Shown here piece after piece: positions 32,535-40,933 of a stretch of DNA of 49,031 bases (positions are counted from its first letter, which is position 1; each line of letters begins with the position of its first letter). Position numbers and translations under genes: made by a program. Origin of the DNA: Darwinibacter acetoxidans_A (GTDB lineage Bacteria; Bacillota; Limnochordia; Darwinibacteriales; Darwinibacteriaceae); NCBI GenBank assembly GCA_041936745.1, contig JBHGWS010000089.1:1-49031 (forward strand), given 5' to 3'. Below the pieces are notes generated by a model. That model searched no databases. It was given only the letters and a program-made list of their open reading frames with translations, and was not told the origin of the DNA.

Positions 32535-33629
32535 TTAATAACCGGCACCCAACTTATCCGCCTCCTCCATCATCGCGATGAATTCCGCCGCCAAGTTAGG
32601 ATCAAACTGCGTGCCGCTGTAGGTTTTGATTTCCGCCAAAGCTTCCTTAGGGGTCATGGGCGAGCGGTAAGGCCGTTGGGAAATCATGGCGTCATAGGCA
32701 TCCGCTAAGCTGACAATCCTGGCTATAATAGGTATTTCTGCCCCCCGCAAGCCTTGGGGGTAGCCGGTGCCGTCCCAGCGTTCGTGGTGGGCTAAAACTC
32801 CTTCCGCAACCTCCCTTAATTCCGGGCAGGAAATTAAAATGCGGTAGCCGCTCTCGCAGTGCTGCTTCATGATTTTCCACTCCGCCGCGTTTAAAGGGCC
32901 CGGTTTGTTTAAGATATCTTCCGGTATGGAAACCTTGCCTATATCGTGCAAAAGGGCCACTAAAGAAATTGTGTTCACCTGTGATTCGGTCAGGTTAAGC
33001 CTTTTAGCCAAGCTTACGCTCAGTTTTTGCATATGCCTGGCGTGTTCTTCCGTTTCGTAACTTTTCTCTGCCAGCGCTCGCTGCAAAGAGAGGACCAAAG
33101 CGCTGCGGCTGCTTTGGGCATTATTCATCTTATGGCGGTACATGCGGTTCTCGGCTGTTTTAATCAGATCAGAGTCTTTTTGGCCTAATGATGATTTAGT
33201 GGCGTAACCTAAGCCTATGCTGGGCTTAAGTCCCATGACCAAGGGCTGCAGGCCTTTGGCTTCAATTTCTGTGCAGATCGCCTGTACTTCTTTTGTTGTC
33301 GTGTTGGGCAGAAGCAGAACAAACTCATCACCGCTCCAGCGGGCCACTACATCCGCCGGCCCGCTTATTTTCCGCAAGACTTCCGCAACTCCCTGCAGCA
33401 CCAGATCACCCTCCTTATGGCCTAAAGAGTCGTTAATTATCTTTAAGCCGTTCACATCTCCGATAATCAAGCTTAAAGGCAGTGCAGACGCCAGGGCACC
33501 GAGGCGCTTTACCTCCTGCTCGAAATAGCGGCGGTTGTAAAGCCCCGTCAGGGAATCGCGCACCGCAAGGTCGCGCAAGCGGTCTGCCAGTTTCTTTTCT
33601 CGCTGTAATGTCTTGAAAAACGGTAACAA
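32535..33629 (-). CDS. GGDEF plus HD-GYP protein, 3' part of a split gene
   Basis: This frame encodes a diguanylate cyclase-type domain (RDLAVRDSLTGLYNRRYFEQEV, RWSGDEFVLLLP) and an HD-GYP phosphodiesterase domain (LLHDIGKVSIPEDILNKPG, HHERWDGTGYP, YDAMISQRPYR). SGDEF keeps the key Asp and Glu, but the RxxD inhibitory site is missing (GPAD). Cyclic di-GMP would be made or broken by the two domains. The TTG at 33629 has no ribosome binding site, and the frame continues the upstream PAS protein after a +1 shift. It is most likely the C-terminal part of one PAS-PAS-GGDEF-HD-GYP protein. Confidence 0.85.
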   Translation of the reverse strand: MLPFFKTLQREKKLADRLRDLAVRDSLTGLYNRRYFEQEVKRLGALASALPLSLIIGDVNGLKIINDSLGHKEGDLVLQGVAEVLRKISGPADVVARWSGDEFVLLLPNTTTKEVQAICTEIEAKGLQPLVMGLKPSIGLGYATKSSLGQKDSDLIKTAENRMYRHKMNNAQSSRSALVLSLQRALAEKSYETEEHARHMQKLSVSLAKRLNLTESQVNTISLVALLHDIGKVSIPEDILNKPGPLNAAEWKIMKQHCESGYRILISCPELREVAEGVLAHHERWDGTGYPQGLRGAEIPIIARIVSLADAYDAMISQRPYRSPMTPKEALAEIKTYSGTQFDPNLAAEFIAMMEEADKLGAGY

Positions 33630-34707
33630 ATTGATTCCTGCCGGGGCTGTAAGCCCTCACTATGTAATGTCTGTCCAGTTCGGCACTATATTCCTCAAAT
33701 TCCGCCGGTTCACCCTTTAAGGCCACCTCGCCGTAAATATCAAGCCACTTTTGTTCCAAACCGGGGAGTACAGAAGAGACCTGCCGGCCCACAATTTCTT
33801 TGCTATTTAGGCCCGTCATTTTTTCAAAGGCGGGATTGACTGCCAAAAACCTGTAATCGTACGGCGTGCCCCTCGCATCGCAGATTATCTCATGCAGGGC
33901 AATGGCGTTTAAAGAACGCTGGAAAAGGCCGTGGAAGCGCTCTTCCCTATTCTTTAACGCAGTACGGCGCCGGTAGTCGGCGGTAATATCGCGAAAAACT
34001 AAGAGAGCACCTAAGAAATGGCGCCGCTTGTCCCAAATAGGGGCTGCGCTGCCCGCGATTTGGTATTCCGCCCCGCCCTTCGCCAAAAGAGTGCTGTGAG
34101 CCCCCAACCTGCTAACTTCCCCTGCCTGCAGGGCTTTCTGCACGGGGTTGGCAGCCGGTAGGCGGGTCAACGTGTTCAGCAGGGGGAAAACCTCAGGCAG
34201 CGGTTGATTTTTTGCTGCGGCCGGCTGCCAGCCCGTTAATTTTGCCGCCGCGGGGTTCAACCACAAAACACGCCCTTTCGGATCGGTGATCAGAGCGGCC
34301 TCAGCCATGGATTTTAAAACCGCGGCATAGTATTCATCTTGAGGCGCCGGTGCTTGTGCCGACCGGATCCGATCCGTGATATCCCAAGCAACAGTCAGCC
34401 TGGCCGCTCTTCCCTGCCAAGCAAGCACTGTGCTGCGCTCTGCAAACCAACGGTCCAGCTTGGCATTATAAATTTCGGCTGCGGCGGCCGAAGGCCTGCC
34501 CTGTTCATCTACAAGCTCACCGCTTTTGCAGAAAGAACAAGGATTGTCACTGCCGTGAATGCTCTCATAGCAGAGTTCGCCAACCTTACTGCCCAGCTTC
34601 TTTTGGGCATACCTTGTGAGGAACAAAAGTTCGTTACTTTTTAAATCAGAAACATAAATAATTAAGGGCAGCTCAGACAACAGATCAAAAACAGCCGGCA
34701 GAACCAT
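33433..34707 (-). CDS. PAS-domain protein, 5' part of a split signalling gene
   Basis: Starting at ATG 34707 (GGAGGG, 7-base spacing; the frame to 34857 passes through a terminator), this frame encodes three PAS-like blocks: LLSELPLIIYVSDLKSNELL with a Cys motif (DNPCSFC), YYAAVLKSMAEAALITDPKGRVLWLN, and FHGLFQRSLNAIALHEIICD. It ends each with an ITxR/DIT segment. After DITAR near 33600 the frame turns into unlike sequence, while the GGDEF frame takes over one base away. The true product is probably one sensor of about 720 residues. The part from about 33590 to 33433 is then not real. Confidence 0.75.
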   Translation of the reverse strand: MVLPAVFDLLSELPLIIYVSDLKSNELLFLTRYAQKKLGSKVGELCYESIHGSDNPCSFCKSGELVDEQGRPSAAAAEIYNAKLDRWFAERSTVLAWQGRAARLTVAWDITDRIRSAQAPAPQDEYYAAVLKSMAEAALITDPKGRVLWLNPAAAKLTGWQPAAAKNQPLPEVFPLLNTLTRLPAANPVQKALQAGEVSRLGAHSTLLAKGGAEYQIAGSAAPIWDKRRHFLGALLVFRDITADYRRRTALKNREERFHGLFQRSLNAIALHEIICDARGTPYDYRFLAVNPAFEKMTGLNSKEIVGRQVSSVLPGLEQKWLDIYGEVALKGEPAEFEEYSAELDRHYIVRAYSPGRNQFVTVFQDITARKETGRPLARPCGARFPDGALQPPLFRAGGKAPRCPGVCTAFKLDYRRCERLKDN

Positions 34708-34781
34708 CAGCCATCCCTCCGCTTCCGTTACCTTAATTCCATAAAATTCGCCATTAACCTTCGTGTAATTTTTAGATTGAC

Positions 34782-34815
34782 AAAAAAACCTTCCCAAAAA
34801 CTTAAGGAAGGTTTT
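34782..34815 (-). terminator. Intrinsic terminator ending the dnaE-pyk operon
   Basis: A 10-bp stem, AAAACCTTCC against GGAAGGTTTT, with an 11-base loop and a following T7 tract on the minus strand. It lies after the small protein gene and before the PAS gene. Confidence 0.9.
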
Positions 34816-34884
34816 ACCTGCACTTGGGCAGGCAGTGAGTGGCATAGGCCTGTTCAATGTTGGGCGGGCCTGACTTGCTGAATC

Positions 34885-35130
34885 TCAACACAACTTTTGG
34901 CCTCCTGCCCCACCTGTAATAAACAGTCTTTGCAGCACGGAGATTATGCTTTGCGGCAAATTTGCCCAATATTCTTCTAATGAAACTGAGCCTTGCCGCC
35001 AAGCCTCGTAAGACAGTATTTCTAAGGCAATGAACAAATCAACCGGGCTGATATAACCTTTATCGGCCAAAAGCTGCCCCGCCGCCGCTTCTACTCTGCG
35101 GCCTAATTTGTGCCTGTTGATGACTGGCAC
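34885..35130 (-). CDS. Small conserved-looking protein of unknown function
   Basis: A frame of 82 residues from GTG 35130; it is open to 35175 inside the upstream gene. Helical, with RRVEAAAGQLLADKGYISPVDLFIALEILSYEAWRQG, it resembles small clostridial proteins of unknown role with a GYxSPVDLF segment. No clean ribosome binding site: GGAGGG is 14 bases upstream. The end (FITGGAGGQKLC) carries one cysteine. It is the last gene before the operon terminator, and its codon use looks coding. Confidence 0.5.
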   Translation of the reverse strand: MPVINRHKLGRRVEAAAGQLLADKGYISPVDLFIALEILSYEAWRQGSVSLEEYWANLPQSIISVLQRLFITGGAGGQKLC

Positions 35131-35140
35131 CTCACTTAAT

Positions 35141-36124
35141 TTAGCCCTCCCTGGCGAATAAAAGCCAGAGTTCATCCTGCACGTAGGAGGGGATTGGCTC
35201 TTTTTGGCCGTCTGGGCCGATCAAAAACCGGCCTTTTTCTGTAATTTTGCCTACAAGGTAGGCGGGAATTGCCTCTTTTTTCAGTTCCCGCAAAAGGCCT
35301 TCGCCGTCAGGGGCAGCAATCAGCATGGAACCGGATGAAAGGAGGCTTAAAGGATCAAGGTCTAATTCTTTAGTGATTTTTTCCGTTAAGGCCGGCACAA
35401 AGACATTTTTCTGCCAAATTTCCGCCCCGACCCGGGAAGCAGTGCACATTTCCAAGACCGCACCCAAGAGGCCCCCTTCCGTTATATCGTGCATGGCGTT
35501 AACGCCGAATTCCGCCGCCAGCAGGCCTTCCGGCACTACGGAAAGCTGTTTGGTGAAAGCGCGGATTTCCTTTTCCGTCACGTTAAAAGGTAAAAGGTGG
35601 GGGAAATCCCGGGCAATAATGGCGGTGGCTTCAATGCCCACGCCTTTAGTAATTAAAATATCATCGCCGATTTGAGCACCACCCGAGGTAACATAGCGAT
35701 CTTTGGGGGCCCGGCCCACGGCCGTCACCGAAAGCACACATTCACTGACCCGGCTCGTGATTTCCGTATGGCCGCCGATTACTTCCGCGCCCAGCTTTTT
35801 TGCCGTAAGCTGTACATCTTCCATGATTTTGCGTATCTGCTCTTCCCGGCTGTGCTCAGGCAGCAAAAGGACGATCTGCACCCCCACGGGGGTGCCGCCG
35901 TTAGCGGCAATATCATTGCAGGAAACATGCACAGCCAGCTCGCCGATTCCTTCCACCGCCCCGGTAATGGGATCTGTGGAGATCAGGCAGACCTCATCGC
36001 CAAAATCGATAACAGCGCTGTCTTCGCCCAGCCCGGCGTGGACTAAAACATCTTCTCTTTTAAATCGGATGGTGTCTAAAACCATTCGTTCCAAAAGTTT
36101 GCCCGACACTTTACCTATCTTCAC
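35141..36124 (-). CDS. AIR synthase-family protein, HypE-like
   Basis: A 327-residue ATP-binding protein of the PurM/HypE/SelD/ThiL superfamily. The N terminus KIGKVSGKLLERMVLDTIRF, GLGEDSAVIDFGDEVCLISTDPI and HVSCNDIAANGGTPVG match HypE, and GGHTEIT follows. The C-terminal PRIC motif of true HypE, which takes the carbamoyl/cyano group, is absent, so it is not a hydrogenase maturation HypE. GTG at 36124 with GGTGAGG upstream is preferred over 36136. Located after pyk, it probably carries out an unknown phosphotransfer or ATP-dependent step. The reaction is not known. Confidence 0.78.
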   Translation of the reverse strand: MKIGKVSGKLLERMVLDTIRFKREDVLVHAGLGEDSAVIDFGDEVCLISTDPITGAVEGIGELAVHVSCNDIAANGGTPVGVQIVLLLPEHSREEQIRKIMEDVQLTAKKLGAEVIGGHTEITSRVSECVLSVTAVGRAPKDRYVTSGGAQIGDDILITKGVGIEATAIIARDFPHLLPFNVTEKEIRAFTKQLSVVPEGLLAAEFGVNAMHDITEGGLLGAVLEMCTASRVGAEIWQKNVFVPALTEKITKELDLDPLSLLSSGSMLIAAPDGEGLLRELKKEAIPAYLVGKITEKGRFLIGPDGQKEPIPSYVQDELWLLFAREG

Positions 36125-36153
36125 TGACAACCTCACCTACCATCTTCCCGAAA

Positions 36154-37569
36154 TTATTCCACATTGTGGATCTGCAGTAAATTGGTACCGCCGGCGACGC
36201 CAATTTTCACACCGGCAACTATGGTCACCACATCGCCTGTTTTGACTATCCCCCGTGCTTTCGCTTCCGTAACGGCGTTATTAATCATTTCTTCAATTCT
36301 CGTAGTCGCCTCTACTTTAACAGGATAAACGCCCCACACAAGGGCCAGCTGCCTGACTACATAATCGTTGGGAGAAGCCGCAAAAATAACGGCTTTAGGC
36401 CTTTTTTGCGACACAGAACGGGCCGTTTGGCCGGATGCGGTAGAACAGATGATGGCATTCAGCCCCAAGTCCTGTGTTGCCTGGCAGGCGGCTAAGGAGA
36501 TGGCTTGGTCGATGGTTGTGCGCCCTTCACCGGTTTTTTGCGCCAAGAGTTCGTGGTAATCTAAAACCTGTTCCATGCGGCGGGCGATCTTTGCCATTAC
36601 CTGCACCGAACGCACGGGGTATTTGCCCACTGCCGTTTCACCGGACAGCATGACACAGTCGGTCCCATCAAAAATTGCGCTGGAAACATCCGTTACTTCC
36701 GCTCTGGTGGGCCTGGGGTTGCGGATCATGGAGTCGAGCATCTGCGTGGCTGTAATTACCGGCTTGCTGGCTAAATTACATTTCCGGATCAGCATCTTTT
36801 GGGCCAGGGGCACTTCCTCTGTGGAAATTTCCACTCCCAAATCACCTCTGGCAACCATAATGCCATCTGAGGCGGCAATAATATCATCGATGTTGCGCAG
36901 GCCCGCATCGCTCTCTATTTTAGAAATGATCTGCTGTGTGCCCCCCGCTTCCCGGATGATTTTGCGGACTGACCGCACATGCTCGCCTTTGCGGACAAAG
37001 GAAATGGCGATAAAATCCACGTCATGGGCAATGCCGAAACGGATGTGATCTTCGTCTTCTTTGGTAATGGGCGGTAGGTCAACATCCACTCCCGGCAGGC
37101 TTAAGCCCTTGCGGGAGCTTAATTCGCCGCCTGTAATTACCCGGCAAATTACATTGGGGCCGGAAATTTCAGCCACCTTTAATTCCAAAAGGCCATCGTC
37201 AATGTAAATGACTGAACCGGGCTTTAAATCCCTGTTTAAATAGGGGTAATCGACAAACGCTTTTGTTTCATTCCCCTCACAGGGCTCAACGGTAAGGGTA
37301 AACGTTTGGCCCGGCTCTAAGTTGACAAAGCCCGGCTTGATGCTGCCGATCCTAATTTTCGGGCCCTGTACATCCAGCAAAATGGCCGCATTAACGCCTA
37401 GTTCCGCAGCAGTTTCCCTGATGGTTTTAATGCGGCTCAAATGCTCCGCTTTATCCCCATGGGAAAAATTCAAGCGGGCGACATTCATACCCGCCAGAAG
37501 CAGCGAGCGGATCATCTCTTTGCTTTCACTGGCAGGCCCGATAGTACAAACTATCTTCGTTTTACGCAC
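36154..37569 (-). CDS. pyk: Pyruvate kinase
   Basis: A 471-residue glycolytic enzyme making pyruvate and ATP from phosphoenolpyruvate. Motifs are KIVCTIGPASES, MNVARLNFSHGD, ISKIESDAGLRN and MVARGDLGVEI, with TQMLDSMIRNPRPTRAEVTDV. It lacks the C-terminal PEP-utiliser-like domain of the Bacillus enzyme, so it is the short form. GTG start with GGGGG upstream. It lies 11 bases after pfkA. In Bacillota this position after accDA and pfkA is conserved. Confidence 0.97.
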   Translation of the reverse strand: MRKTKIVCTIGPASESKEMIRSLLLAGMNVARLNFSHGDKAEHLSRIKTIRETAAELGVNAAILLDVQGPKIRIGSIKPGFVNLEPGQTFTLTVEPCEGNETKAFVDYPYLNRDLKPGSVIYIDDGLLELKVAEISGPNVICRVITGGELSSRKGLSLPGVDVDLPPITKEDEDHIRFGIAHDVDFIAISFVRKGEHVRSVRKIIREAGGTQQIISKIESDAGLRNIDDIIAASDGIMVARGDLGVEISTEEVPLAQKMLIRKCNLASKPVITATQMLDSMIRNPRPTRAEVTDVSSAIFDGTDCVMLSGETAVGKYPVRSVQVMAKIARRMEQVLDYHELLAQKTGEGRTTIDQAISLAACQATQDLGLNAIICSTASGQTARSVSQKRPKAVIFAASPNDYVVRQLALVWGVYPVKVEATTRIEEMINNAVTEAKARGIVKTGDVVTIVAGVKIGVAGGTNLLQIHNVE

Positions 37570-37580
37570 AGCAATCCCCC

Positions 37581-38576
37581 TTAAATGGACGTTAGAATAT
37601 CGGAAAGCTGGAAATAATCTAAATTGAGCTGTTTATCTTGGGCTAAAACGTAGGCAAGGTCAAAGGATCGCAGATTTTGATTCAGTTCACCGAGCATCTT
37701 GCCGCTCTTGCCCAGGTGAATGATCTCTATGGCATGGTAAGCAAGTTTGCTGGCCAGCAGCCGATCTCTTACCGTAGGCGCGCCCCCCCGTTGAATATGG
37801 CCTAAAACAGTAATCCTTGTATCAAAGCCTGTTTTCTTGGCGATATAACGGCCGATCTGCATTGCGGGGCTGCCGCCTTTGGTATCATCTTTGATGGATT
37901 TAACGCCTTCCGCAACGATCACAATGTTATAGGTTTTCCCCTGCTGATTGGCGATTTCGATCTGCTCGCAAACCTGATCCACATCATAGGGTACTTCCGG
38001 GATTAAAATTACGTCCGCACCGCCGGCAAGGCCCGAATACAGGGCAATATAGCCGGAGTCGCGGCCCATAACTTCAACTACATACACTCGATCGTGGCTG
38101 CTGGCGGTATCCCTGATCTTATTCACCGCATCCATCACGTTATTGACCGCAGTGTCAAAACCGATGGAATAATCCGTGCAGGCCACGTCGTTATCGATGG
38201 TGGCCGGAATGCAGACAACTTTAATGCCCATTTTTTCCAAAGCCAAAGCCCCGGCAAAAGAGCCATCGCCACCGATGACAATTAAATAGTCTATTTCGTT
38301 GTCCCGCAGTACCTGAACGGCTTTTTTCTGACCCGCTTCTTGCCTGAATTCATCACAGCGGGCACTTTTCAAAATGGTGCCGCCCCGTTGGATAATGCCC
38401 GAGACGGATCGGCTGGTCAAAGGCTCCATCTCGCCGTTGATTAAACCGTTAAATCCGCGGTAAACAGCCCACGGCTCCATATTATAATGTAAAGCCGCCC
38501 GTACCAATGTCCGGATGGCGGCATTCATGCCGGGGGCATCTCCCCCGCTTGTTAAAATTCCAACCCTCTTTGCCAT
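37581..38576 (-). CDS. pfkA: 6-phosphofructokinase
   Basis: A 331-residue enzyme phosphorylating fructose 6-phosphate. It starts MAKRVGILTSGGDAPGMNA at ATG 38576; the frame is open to 38594. The active site has VIGGDGSFAGA, PATIDNDVACTDYSIGFDTA and VVEVMGRDSGYIAL. Gly at the ATP-binding GGDGS position argues for ATP use. PATIDND has Ala where E. coli has Gly and pyrophosphate-dependent enzymes have Lys, so ATP is likely, though donor choice is worth testing. It lies between accA and pyk. Confidence 0.95.
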   Translation of the reverse strand: MAKRVGILTSGGDAPGMNAAIRTLVRAALHYNMEPWAVYRGFNGLINGEMEPLTSRSVSGIIQRGGTILKSARCDEFRQEAGQKKAVQVLRDNEIDYLIVIGGDGSFAGALALEKMGIKVVCIPATIDNDVACTDYSIGFDTAVNNVMDAVNKIRDTASSHDRVYVVEVMGRDSGYIALYSGLAGGADVILIPEVPYDVDQVCEQIEIANQQGKTYNIVIVAEGVKSIKDDTKGGSPAMQIGRYIAKKTGFDTRITVLGHIQRGGAPTVRDRLLASKLAYHAIEIIHLGKSGKMLGELNQNLRSFDLAYVLAQDKQLNLDYFQLSDILTSI

Positions 38577-38600
38577 GGTATCCCCGCCTTCCAAGTTTTT

Positions 38601-39578
38601 CTAAACCTGTTCAAGCTGCCCTACCTGTTTTTCCCTGAAATGCCCTATCTTACGGAAGCGGGCCAGCCTTTTTTCCACAAGCTCGCCGGTAGGTATCTGA
38701 TTAATTAAGGCCAAATAGCGGCGTAAAAATGCCCGCACTTGCTGGCCGGTTGCCTTGTGATCTCTGTGGGCACCGCCGATCGGTTCTGTTATCACATCAT
38801 CGATTATACCAAATCTTAAAAGATCGGCAGGCGTTAAACGCAATAGCTCAGCGGCCTCGGCGGCTCTTTTCGAATCGCGCCAGAGAATATTAGCGCACAT
38901 TTCAGGCGAGATCACCGAATACCAAGCGTGTTCCAACATGAGGATGCGGTCACCGACGCCTAAAGCCAAAGCGCCGCCGCTGCCCCCTTCGCCGGTGATA
39001 ACCGCTAAAATGGGCGTTTCTAAAAAGGACATCTGCTCAATACATTCAGCTATCACTAAGCCCTGGCCCCGCTCTTCCGCTGCAATGCCGGGATAGGCCC
39101 CCACAACATCAATTAAAGTAATGATGGGGCGTTTAAATTTTTCCGCCTGTTTCATCAGCCTTAAAGCCTTCCGGTAGCCTTCCGGATGGGGCAGGCCGAA
39201 GTTTCTGGCAATGTTTTCTTTGGTGTTTCTGCCCTTCTGCGGCCCGATCACCGTTACCGGTTGGCCTTCAAAAAGGCCTATGCCGCCGATAATGGCTTGA
39301 TCATCCCGAAAAGAGCGATCGCCGTGGAACTCTTCAAATTCAGTAAAAAGCAGCTCAATGTAATCTGCGGTAGTAGGCCTTTTTGGATGGCGCGCCATCA
39401 TCACCCGCTGAAAGGGGGTGAGCCTTTCGTAAGTTTCTTTCCGCAGTTTTTCCGTCTTGCGCTCCAGCTCTTCCAGTTCACGGCTTAGATCCATGTCTGC
39501 CTCGTTGACGAACTGCTTTAACTCCAAAACCCTGGCCTCCAATTCCAATAAAGGCCTTTCCCATTCAAACACCTGCAA
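38601..39578 (-). CDS. accA: Acetyl-CoA carboxylase carboxyltransferase subunit alpha
   Basis: A 325-residue subunit that, with AccD, transfers carboxyl from carboxybiotin to acetyl-CoA to make malonyl-CoA. The coiled-coil N terminus (VNEADMDLSRELEELERKTEKL) precedes RMMARHPKRPTTADYIE, the GDRSFRDDQAIIGGIG block, AEERGQGLVIAECIEQM and the oxyanion region GEGGSGGALALGVGDRI. TTG start after a GGTGGAG site. It lies 12 bases after accD and 24 before pfkA. Its length is normal. Confidence 0.96.
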   Translation of the reverse strand: MQVFEWERPLLELEARVLELKQFVNEADMDLSRELEELERKTEKLRKETYERLTPFQRVMMARHPKRPTTADYIELLFTEFEEFHGDRSFRDDQAIIGGIGLFEGQPVTVIGPQKGRNTKENIARNFGLPHPEGYRKALRLMKQAEKFKRPIITLIDVVGAYPGIAAEERGQGLVIAECIEQMSFLETPILAVITGEGGSGGALALGVGDRILMLEHAWYSVISPEMCANILWRDSKRAAEAAELLRLTPADLLRFGIIDDVITEPIGGAHRDHKATGQQVRAFLRRYLALINQIPTGELVEKRLARFRKIGHFREKQVGQLEQV

Positions 39579-39590
39579 AATATCTCCACC

Positions 39591-40436
39591 TCACTTATGC
39601 CACGCCAATAACCTGCCGAGCCGCCCGGCTAAATTGGGCCTGGGGATCACCGCATCGATCATCCCGTTTGCCAGGGCATATTCCGCCGTTTGGAAGCCTT
39701 GGGGCAGCTTTTGCCGCGTTGTTTCTTCTACAATGCGGGGCCCTGCAAAACCGATTAATGCCCCCGGTTCAGCTAAGATTATATCACCGAGGGAGGCGAA
39801 ACTGGCGTAAACCCCACCCATTGTAGGGTGCGTTAAAACGGAGATATACAAAAGGCCGGCTCGATGGTGCCTGCCTGCGGCTTGGGCGGTTTTGGCCATC
39901 TGCATCAAGCTGAAGATGCCTTCCTGCATCCTGGCCCCGCCGCCGCCGCCGGAAAAAAGCACTACGGGCAGCCGTTCTCTGACTGCCTTTTCGAAACCTC
40001 TGGCCAGCTGTTCCCCTACCACCGCGCCCATACTGCCGCCCATAAAGGAAAAATCAATGATCCCTAAAACGCAGGGATTCTTTTGAATCGAGGCAGTGCC
40101 GATTAAAAGCGAATCATCTAAATTAGTTTTCTCCCGCGCCTGGGCCAGCTTATCCAAGTAAGCAGGAAACTGCAAGGGATCCTCCGCCACCAGTGGAGAA
40201 AACGGCGTGAAACTGCCCTCATCCGCCACCAAATTTAACCTCTGCCCCGCGGCCAAACGGAAATGATGGCCGCAGTGAACGCAGACAAAGACTTCTTTTT
40301 CCAACTCTTTGTTATAAATCATTTTGCCGCAGCCGCCACAACTGGTCCAGAGATTATCGGGAAAATCCTTTTTCTCCCCGGTTTCCCCCGGTTTGACCGT
40401 CATGTACTTCGGCCGGCTCCTAAACACATTCAGCAT
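39591..40436 (-). CDS. accD: Acetyl-CoA carboxylase carboxyltransferase subunit beta
   Basis: A 281-residue partner of AccA. The N-terminal zinc ribbon is CGGCGKMIY...CVHCGHHF; the carboxyltransferase core has SFMGGSMGAVVGEQLARGFEKA, LFSGGGGGARMQEG and THPTMGGVYASFASLGDIILAEPGALIGFAGP. The ATG has GGTGGGGG upstream. It is 11 bases after the DUF2007-like gene. It provides malonyl-CoA for fatty acid synthesis; biotin carboxylase (accB, accC) is not in the window. Confidence 0.96.
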   Translation of the reverse strand: MLNVFRSRPKYMTVKPGETGEKKDFPDNLWTSCGGCGKMIYNKELEKEVFVCVHCGHHFRLAAGQRLNLVADEGSFTPFSPLVAEDPLQFPAYLDKLAQAREKTNLDDSLLIGTASIQKNPCVLGIIDFSFMGGSMGAVVGEQLARGFEKAVRERLPVVLFSGGGGGARMQEGIFSLMQMAKTAQAAGRHHRAGLLYISVLTHPTMGGVYASFASLGDIILAEPGALIGFAGPRIVEETTRQKLPQGFQTAEYALANGMIDAVIPRPNLAGRLGRLLAWHK

Positions 40437-40447
40437 TTTCCCCCACC

Positions 40448-40645
40448 TTATCCAAACGAAGCAGAGATAATTTCATTCGCTTCATCGACTTCCGACTCGG
40501 GCACTAAAATTTCCACGCTGGCGGAATCCCCTAAATGCGGGGCGCCCACAGGCCGCAGCATAGGCAGAAGCCCTGCTTGTTCCAAAAGATCTTCCAACAT
40601 TTTCGCAACAGGCCGGTTAGGGGCAATATACACTACTGTCCACAT
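40448..40645 (-). CDS. DUF2007-like small protein
   Basis: A 65-residue protein from ATG 40645 (GGGGGAG site, 6-base spacing); the longer frame to 40684 overlaps mtrB. It starts MWTVVYIAPNRPVAKMLEDLLEQAGL and ends VEILVPESEVDEANEIIS, a ferredoxin-like alpha/beta pattern like DUF2007 signalling domains that bind small molecules or proteins. Sits between mtrB and accD, possibly tuning the carboxylase. Function unknown. Confidence 0.7.
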   Translation of the reverse strand: MWTVVYIAPNRPVAKMLEDLLEQAGLLPMLRPVGAPHLGDSASVEILVPESEVDEANEIISASFG

Positions 40646-40661
40646 TACCTGCTCCCCCTTT

Positions 40662-40880
40662 TTATTCTGATTCCGCAACGCCAAGTTTAGTGAAAACCTT
40701 GGCCTTCCCCCTTATTTTAATGGCAGAAGTGTGTTCTGTAAACTGGGCGATTAAAATTTCTCCCTTGTCCAGCTTCTCGCTGTGGTGGAATTTAGTCGTT
40801 TCGCCCCTGGTTAAGCCGATGATTGTCACACCGTTTTCCAAAGCCTGCACCATAATATATTTTGCACCTTCGTAATCCAT
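40662..40880 (-). CDS. mtrB: Tryptophan RNA-binding attenuation protein (TRAP)
   Basis: A 72-residue protein from ATG 40880, with GGAGGAG 5 bases upstream; the frame to 40955 is not used. The core MVQALENGVTIIGLTRGETTKFHHSEKLDKGEILIAQFTEH...SAIKIRG follows Bacillus TRAP closely, with the RNA-contact Lys in LDKGE and the Lys and Arg in KIRG present. TRAP is an 11-mer ring that binds tryptophan and (G/U)AG repeats. Its usual place is next to folE (mtrA); here it lies between dnaE and the DUF2007/accD genes, which is unusual. Its targets are not in this window. Confidence 0.94.
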   Translation of the reverse strand: MDYEGAKYIMVQALENGVTIIGLTRGETTKFHHSEKLDKGEILIAQFTEHTSAIKIRGKAKVFTKLGVAESE

Positions 40881-40933
40881 AAAAGCTCCTCCAATACGCT
40901 GATCATATTTCGTGAACCCGGCAAAAATCCCTT

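Noticed and set aside
33433..33629. Real coding in both frames over this overlap
   Set aside because: The PAS frame loses all domain similarity after DITAR, while the other frame has the conserved start of a GGDEF domain. It is better explained by one base of frameshift.
35141..36124. SelD or ThiL
   Set aside because: There is no selenophosphate synthase N-terminal Cys/Sec loop, and the N terminus matches HypE rather than thiamine-phosphate kinase.
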